Shown here: piece after piece, positions 59,420 to 64,000 of the stretch | Position numbering within the stretch: the stretch's first letter is position 1 | Layout of the letters: every line of letters starts with the position of its first letter | Assembly: GCA_003160635.1 (NCBI GenBank) | Contig: PMLV01000090.1 | Location: 35,698 to 99,697 of the forward strand | Direction: 5' to 3' | Source: Acidimicrobiaceae bacterium | Lineage (GTDB): Bacteria; Actinomycetota; Acidimicrobiia; Acidimicrobiales; RAAP-2 | Length of the DNA stretch: 64,000 nt | Notes under the pieces: model-generated | Told to the model about the DNA's origin: nothing | Seen by the model: the letters and a program-made list of their open reading frames with translations, nothing else | Database searches by the model: none | Made by a program: the position numbers and the translations under genes

Positions 59420-60338
59420 GGTGGAATCGCCCGCTCCGGCACTTGCCGTGCACGTGGTCCTGTATCGACACACGGCGGACGGCGTTGCGACCTTGCTGCG
59501 CAGCGTCGACCGTGCTGTGGCCGAGGCGCAGGATCAGGGCTCTCTCGGGTCTGCGACGCTCCTGATTGGGGATAGTTCGCCCGTTCCCGTGTTGAGCCCT
59601 GCCCAGGTGGCGGGACTTGCGAGCACCGTGTCTCGCTGCGGCGGGGAGAGGTTGGCGTACCACTACTTCGATCGGAATCGGGGATCAGCGGGCGGCAACA
59701 ACGATCTGTTCCGCTGCTCGGGCAGTGAGCTTGTCCTTATCATCAATCCCGATTGCTACGCCAGCCCCGGCCTCGTGCGCATGCTCTGCGCCGCAATGGA
59801 TGTCCCCGATGCCGGCATCGTCGAGGCCAGGCAGGTTCCACTCGAGCATCCGAAGGAGTTTTGCCGTCGCACGGGTGACACAAGTTGGGCTTCAGGCTCG
59901 TGCATGCTCATCCGCCGCCAGGTGGTCGAGGTCCTTGGTGGCTTTGATGAGGAGAGCTTCTTCATGTATTGCGATGACGTCGACTTCAGTTGGCGGGCCC
60001 GCCTCGAGGGGTATCGCGTGATCTATGAGCCCGCGGCGAGCGTGTTCCATGACAAAAGGCTGGATGCGCAGGGGCAGATCGTGGCCGGGGAGGCGGAGGT
60101 GTACTACTCGGCCGAAGCGTCGCTCATGATGGCGTGGAAGTGGTCGCACCCCGAATTGCTCGAGATGGGGCGGCACGCGCTGTTGGCGTCCGGGTCCGAA
60201 CCTCAGCGTCGGGCCGTGGAGGCATTTGACGAACGTCGAGCCGGCAATCGGCTCCCGACTCCACTCGACCCTGACGGACGCGTGTCGCAGTTCATCGGCC
60301 ACGACTACGCGCGCCACAGGTTCGGTTACGATGACTGA
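59412..60338 (+). CDS. Glycosyltransferase family 2 (rhamnosyltransferase-like)
   Basis: YHYFDRNRGSAGGNNDLFRCSGSELVLIINPD, GGFDEESFFMYCDDVDFSWRARLEGYRVIYEP. Confidence 0.88.
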   Translation: MTEVESPAPALAVHVVLYRHTADGVATLLRSVDRAVAEAQDQGSLGSATLLIGDSSPVPVLSPAQVAGLASTVSRCGGERLAYHYFDRNRGSAGGNNDLFRCSGSELVLIINPDCYASPGLVRMLCAAMDVPDAGIVEARQVPLEHPKEFCRRTGDTSWASGSCMLIRRQVVEVLGGFDEESFFMYCDDVDFSWRARLEGYRVIYEPAASVFHDKRLDAQGQIVAGEAEVYYSAEASLMMAWKWSHPELLEMGRHALLASGSEPQRRAVEAFDERRAGNRLPTPLDPDGRVSQFIGHDYARHRFGYDD

Positions 60339-61338
60339 CGAGGCCTTCAGCCTGGCTGCGCTCGTGCTCTGCCGGGTGTCCGACGCACCGCGGATCGCCG
60401 ACACCCTCCTGTCACTGGCGGCACAAACCCATCGGGACTTTGAGATCCACGTCATCGTGGCCGACGGTGAACCGTCAGGGATGCAGGAAGTGAGAGAGCT
60501 GGTCGGAACATTCGATACGGAATTCTCGACCAGGGTCAACGTGGTCGATCGCACGCAGATCGGTTCGGGTACGCCCTTCGGATCGGGTGTGGCCCGGGCT
60601 CGCTCCTCGTATGTGGCGGCCCTCTATCCCGACGACGTGGTGTTCGCACACTGGGCCGAGACATTTGCCGGCCACGGCCGGCGTTCCGGGGGGCGAGCCC
60701 TGTCCTCTCTGGTGGCTGCCCAGGTGGTCGAGGCGGCCTTCACGGGCGACGGTCGGTTCGTGACCAGCGTCGAGCGACCGAAGGTCTCCGCGCCCATGCC
60801 GTTCGACCTGATCGAGCACCTGGCCTCGCCTCCTCTTCAGTTGCGGGGCCTGGCACTGCCCCGTCTCGCCGTGCAGCGAGTGATCGTGCAGCAGATACCT
60901 CCGGCCGCGGAGGGGTGGACCGTTCGGCTTGCGGTCGGTCTCAGTTGCGGCATTGTGGACACGGGAGAGGTCACGTACCTCCATCGCCTGAGGCCATCGC
61001 CCGCGGACGGCGCATCGTTCGACGAGGTGCAATGGGTCAGCGATCGCCGCACCGCGCTGGAAGTATTGGGCCGGTGCGGCCTGACCATCGGGCCAGACTT
61101 CCTCTCGTCCTTGGATCCTTCCACCCCGTCACGGCGTGAGCCCCACGCGGAGGTGGATCTTCTGCGCGCGCAGCTACGCCAGGCCCAAGACGCTGGCCGC
61201 GCCCACGCCGAGGCGGAACGGCGCGCGCTCGACCGGGTCGCAGAACTCCTGTCCTCCACCAGCTGGCGCGTGTCGGCACCGTTGCGTGCCCTGGGCGACG
61301 CAGCCCGGCGACGCGGGGGGAAGCCGCACACGCCCTGA
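60331..61338 (+). CDS. GT2-like protein with C-terminal coiled coil and SWRVSAPLR tail
   Basis: SLAAQTHRDFEIHVIVADGEPS; STSWRVSAPLRALGDAARRRGGK. Confidence 0.7.
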   Translation: MTDEAFSLAALVLCRVSDAPRIADTLLSLAAQTHRDFEIHVIVADGEPSGMQEVRELVGTFDTEFSTRVNVVDRTQIGSGTPFGSGVARARSSYVAALYPDDVVFAHWAETFAGHGRRSGGRALSSLVAAQVVEAAFTGDGRFVTSVERPKVSAPMPFDLIEHLASPPLQLRGLALPRLAVQRVIVQQIPPAAEGWTVRLAVGLSCGIVDTGEVTYLHRLRPSPADGASFDEVQWVSDRRTALEVLGRCGLTIGPDFLSSLDPSTPSRREPHAEVDLLRAQLRQAQDAGRAHAEAERRALDRVAELLSSTSWRVSAPLRALGDAARRRGGKPHTP

Positions 61339-61382
61339 CCATACGGCCGAGGCTCTCCGGGCCGCGGCTACGATCGTCCCCG

Positions 61383-62156
61383 GTGACCTGGGAGAAGGCG
61401 AGTCGACACATCTCCCTCTCCCTCCCGGCCGAGGAGTGGGCCAAGTTCCTCGGGGAGATCGATCAACGCGAGCCCGAAGATCGATTCCGGTGCTCGTTCT
61501 CGGACCAGGCGGAGAACCCACTCGCCACGGCACGGCTGGGGGAGCTGATCGCCAGAGGCTACTCATGGGGGGAACGCGGTACAGGGTTGGTGCCGCGCCC
61601 AGCCGGCGTGCTGTACATCGTCTCCTCGCTCGCCGCCGATGAGGACCTCGCGACCTGGATTTCGCACATTCCAGCCCAGAGTTTTCGTCAACATGTCGTC
61701 GCGGTCGACATCGGTGGTGAGGCATTCGCCCGGTTTTCTCCCGCGTCTGGCGGTGAGAGCTGGCACCTCAGCACGCTCATGCACCGCGGCGGGTGGGCCG
61801 AGTTCATCATCGAATTCATCGCCAGCCGGGAGATCGATGTGGTCCAGATCGTCGGGGCGTGCTTCGGGGCCGATCTGGTGCCGGCTCTCCGGGCCGCCTA
61901 TCCATCCATCCAGGTCGTGGTCGACACGGGCGGCGAGGGTGTGCCGGATCAGGCATGGCTGACCTATGTCACCTCGCGCTACGGCAACGTGATCGATGCC
62001 TTCTGCACGCCGCAGCCCGCTGTCGCGGCGACGCTCCGGTCGTCAGGCGTGTCCGCGTCGAGGGTCCATGTGTGGCGCGCCGACCACGGGGACGAGGCGG
62101 CGGCGGCGTGCCACACGGAAGCGTACAAGCAACTTCTGGCTGGCTTGGTCGGGTAA
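61383..62156 (+). CDS. Hypothetical, GT4 N-terminal-like
   Basis: REIDVVQIVGACFGADLVPALRAAYPSIQVVVDTGG within glycosyltransferase cluster. Confidence 0.5.
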   Translation: MTWEKASRHISLSLPAEEWAKFLGEIDQREPEDRFRCSFSDQAENPLATARLGELIARGYSWGERGTGLVPRPAGVLYIVSSLAADEDLATWISHIPAQSFRQHVVAVDIGGEAFARFSPASGGESWHLSTLMHRGGWAEFIIEFIASREIDVVQIVGACFGADLVPALRAAYPSIQVVVDTGGEGVPDQAWLTYVTSRYGNVIDAFCTPQPAVAATLRSSGVSASRVHVWRADHGDEAAAACHTEAYKQLLAGLVG

Positions 62157-62165
62157 CGGACTGTC

Positions 62166-64000
62166 GTGATCCGTCGAGTGAAGGCCGGGGCCGACGTGAA
62201 GGTGAGCGCGGTCATCCCGTTCTTCAATGACGGCGCAATCATCGAAGAGGCCGTGCGGTCCATCCGGCGACAGTCCCGACCGGTTGAAGAGATCGTCGTC
62301 ATCGACGACGGATCCACCGATCCTTTCAGTCTGTCCGTGCTGGATCGTCTGAAGGAAGACGTGACGGACGTCGTCCGTCAGCAGAACCGGGGCCCGGGGT
62401 CGGCAAGGAATCTCGGGGTGGCCCACACCGATGGTGAGGCTCTTCTCTTTCTCGACAGTGATGACACCGTGGGGGACAACCATGTCGAGCTCGCGTTGGC
62501 CGCCCTGGCCGACGCCCCAGAAGATGTCGGGTTCGTCTATCCGGATCTGCAGTTCACGGGCAATGAGAGCCGCCTCTTGGTCATGCCCCCGTACAACTTG
62601 TATCTCTTGTTGCACCGAAACTACTGCGGCATGGGGGGGCTGGTCGACCGCGCCGTCTTCGACGCCGGGTTCTCGTTCCGATCGGAGCAATCGGTGGGCC
62701 ACGAGGACTGGGATTTCTTCGTCCGGCTCGGGGTGAACGGGATATTCGGCCGACCCCTGCACAGCTCGCCGCTCCACTATCGCCGCTGGGGCTACTCCCG
62801 GTCCGACGGTGTCCACCAGAGCGGACTGTCCGCGGCCAGGCATCTCCATCCCGAGCTGGATGTGGGTGGCCGCCTGGTCCAGATCAAGAGAGTGTGGGCG
62901 CCGGCACTGAGTGTCGTCGTGCCCATGTCCGCAATGCTCTCGGTGGCCGACCAGAGTTGCGACGACTTCGAAATCGTCGTCCGCGGGGAGACGGGCGTTC
63001 CCCGCACGAGGGGGCGATGGGTGCTCATGCTCGAGGGGGACGGTCTCCACGCGTTGCGCGACGGCACGTTCGTCGAACGCGTGGTGCGGCTGGCGAGCGA
63101 CCGATCGCCGTCTGTGCCCATTGCGCTTCATGCGGGGAGCGCGGGCTGGCACCCCTTGGTGGAGCCGGGAGCGGAGCCATTCGGGGTCGTCGCCGAGGGA
63201 CACTATTACCTTGACTGGAGGAGAGGGCTCGACGCCGTGGCGACCGACGTCGCCGCCTTCTGTGCCTACCTCACCGTGACTGCCGGATCCCCAGACCGGT
63301 GGGCGTACGCCAATGGGACGCCCCCGGCAGCCCTCGTTCCCCTGGCTCAGTTCCGGCCGCCGCTCCCTCCTCCCGAGCCCCCGAACGGGCCATTGGAGAC
63401 CACGGCGAGCGAGGTGGAGCGAGGCTTCCGGCATCACGAGGCGTTGCCCCTCTTCATGCCCGCCACCGGTATCGGGCGCCTTCCCAATCCCCCCGGTCCG
63501 TCGCAGGACGGCCTGGGCGCGATCGTGGAGCGGGCCTGGTCAGATTGGATGCCTCCACGGTCGCTCGAACTCCACCTGCTGGTCGACGTCTTCGGTCGGG
63601 CCACATTGGAGACAGCGGGGAGCCCACGAGCAGCGTCGGTGCGCGCCACGGCCGGAGGCCCGGCACGCCTCTGTGTCGGGCAGATATGGGAGCTGCCGTT
63701 TCCCGGGACCGCGTGCCTCTCGTCAGCCGTGGATCCCTCGACGGACGACATCACCTACAAGGTCACTCGGGAGTTGCCGTCAGATGCGGGCGACACGGTG
63801 CTCGGCTATGTCCCGGTCGATTTTCTTCCGGGCCGCGTCGAGCTGGCCCGGTCGGTCGAGGAGTGGGCCGCGGTGGTGCGAGGGCCCCAGCACGTGACGC
63901 TGCCCCGACTGCTGGACCTCTCGCCTGGGGCCTATGTGGAACCTTCCCGTGCCCCGTCGTACGTCGAGACCTCGGACTCGCCGGCGGCACCGTCGCCGGG
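62166..64000 (+). CDS. Glycosyltransferase family 2, open at window end (not in ORF track)
   Basis: Reading from GTG 62166: VSAVIPFFNDGAIIEEAVRSIRRQSRPVEEIVVIDDGSTDPF...LLFLDSDDTVGDNHVELAL; no stop to 64000. Confidence 0.88.
   Translation, partial: MIRRVKAGADVKVSAVIPFFNDGAIIEEAVRSIRRQSRPVEEIVVIDDGSTDPFSLSVLDRLKEDVTDVVRQQNRGPGSARNLGVAHTDGEALLFLDSDDTVGDNHVELALAALADAPEDVGFVYPDLQFTGNESRLLVMPPYNLYLLLHRNYCGMGGLVDRAVFDAGFSFRSEQSVGHEDWDFFVRLGVNGIFGRPLHSSPLHYRRWGYSRSDGVHQSGLSAARHLHPELDVGGRLVQIKRVWAPALSVVVPMSAMLSVADQSCDDFEIVVRGETGVPRTRGRWVLMLEGDGLHALRDGTFVERVVRLASDRSPSVPIALHAGSAGWHPLVEPGAEPFGVVAEGHYYLDWRRGLDAVATDVAAFCAYLTVTAGSPDRWAYANGTPPAALVPLAQFRPPLPPPEPPNGPLETTASEVERGFRHHEALPLFMPATGIGRLPNPPGPSQDGLGAIVERAWSDWMPPRSLELHLLVDVFGRATLETAGSPRAASVRATAGGPARLCVGQIWELPFPGTACLSSAVDPSTDDITYKVTRELPSDAGDTVLGYVPVDFLPGRVELARSVEEWAAVVRGPQHVTLPRLLDLSPGAYVEPSRAPSYVETSDSPAAPSP

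Noticed and set aside
62043-63437. 464-aa minus-strand ORF at window end
   Set aside because: Shadow of the GT2 gene 62166-64000, which was missing from the track only because it has no stop in the window.

Overview
High-GC actinobacterial chromosomal window (the class resembles Acidimicrobiia-type actinomycetes, inferred from synteny and small ribosomal proteins only). Most of it is ordinary chromosome. From left to right: an acyl-CoA/P450 catabolic region (ECH, acyl-CoA synthetase, phosphotriesterase-like, P450, secernin, FAH, acyl-CoA dehydrogenase); MarR-MFS; an operon of a soluble MgtE-N/PRC/CBS protein plus an NRAMP-type transporter; a GT4/methyltransferase/(alpha/alpha)6-barrel/methyltransferase cluster; M1 aminopeptidase, PfkB kinase and YchF; rsmI-metG-tatD-rlpA-like-rsmA-ispE; an OmpR/HK pair; tRNA-Gln; glmU-prs-rplY-pth-mfd-surA-like-mazG-eno-ftsB-DUF501-ppx; and a run of GT2-type glycosyltransferases that leaves the window. 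The best leads are: (1) a 20-codon leader ORF (MRRDEPPSSTTGTPRHICAG) with a strong SD, upstream of the MgtE-sensor/NRAMP operon, which resembles Mg2+-sensing leader peptides with early acidic/proline codons; (2) a small integrative-element remnant at the 3' end of ychF, bounded by an 18-bp perfect direct repeat and carrying an integrase tail plus a DUF433/PIN-like toxin-antitoxin pair; (3) three direct repeats spaced exactly 42 bp apart upstream of an RlpA-like gene that sits where rpfB lies in mycobacteria; (4) two unlisted micro-ORFs that look like ribosomal proteins bL37 and bS22; (5) a GlmU lacking most of its acetyltransferase half; (6) an apparently leaderless 18-codon uORF coupled to mfd. 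All assignments are from reading the sequence; no searches were run.
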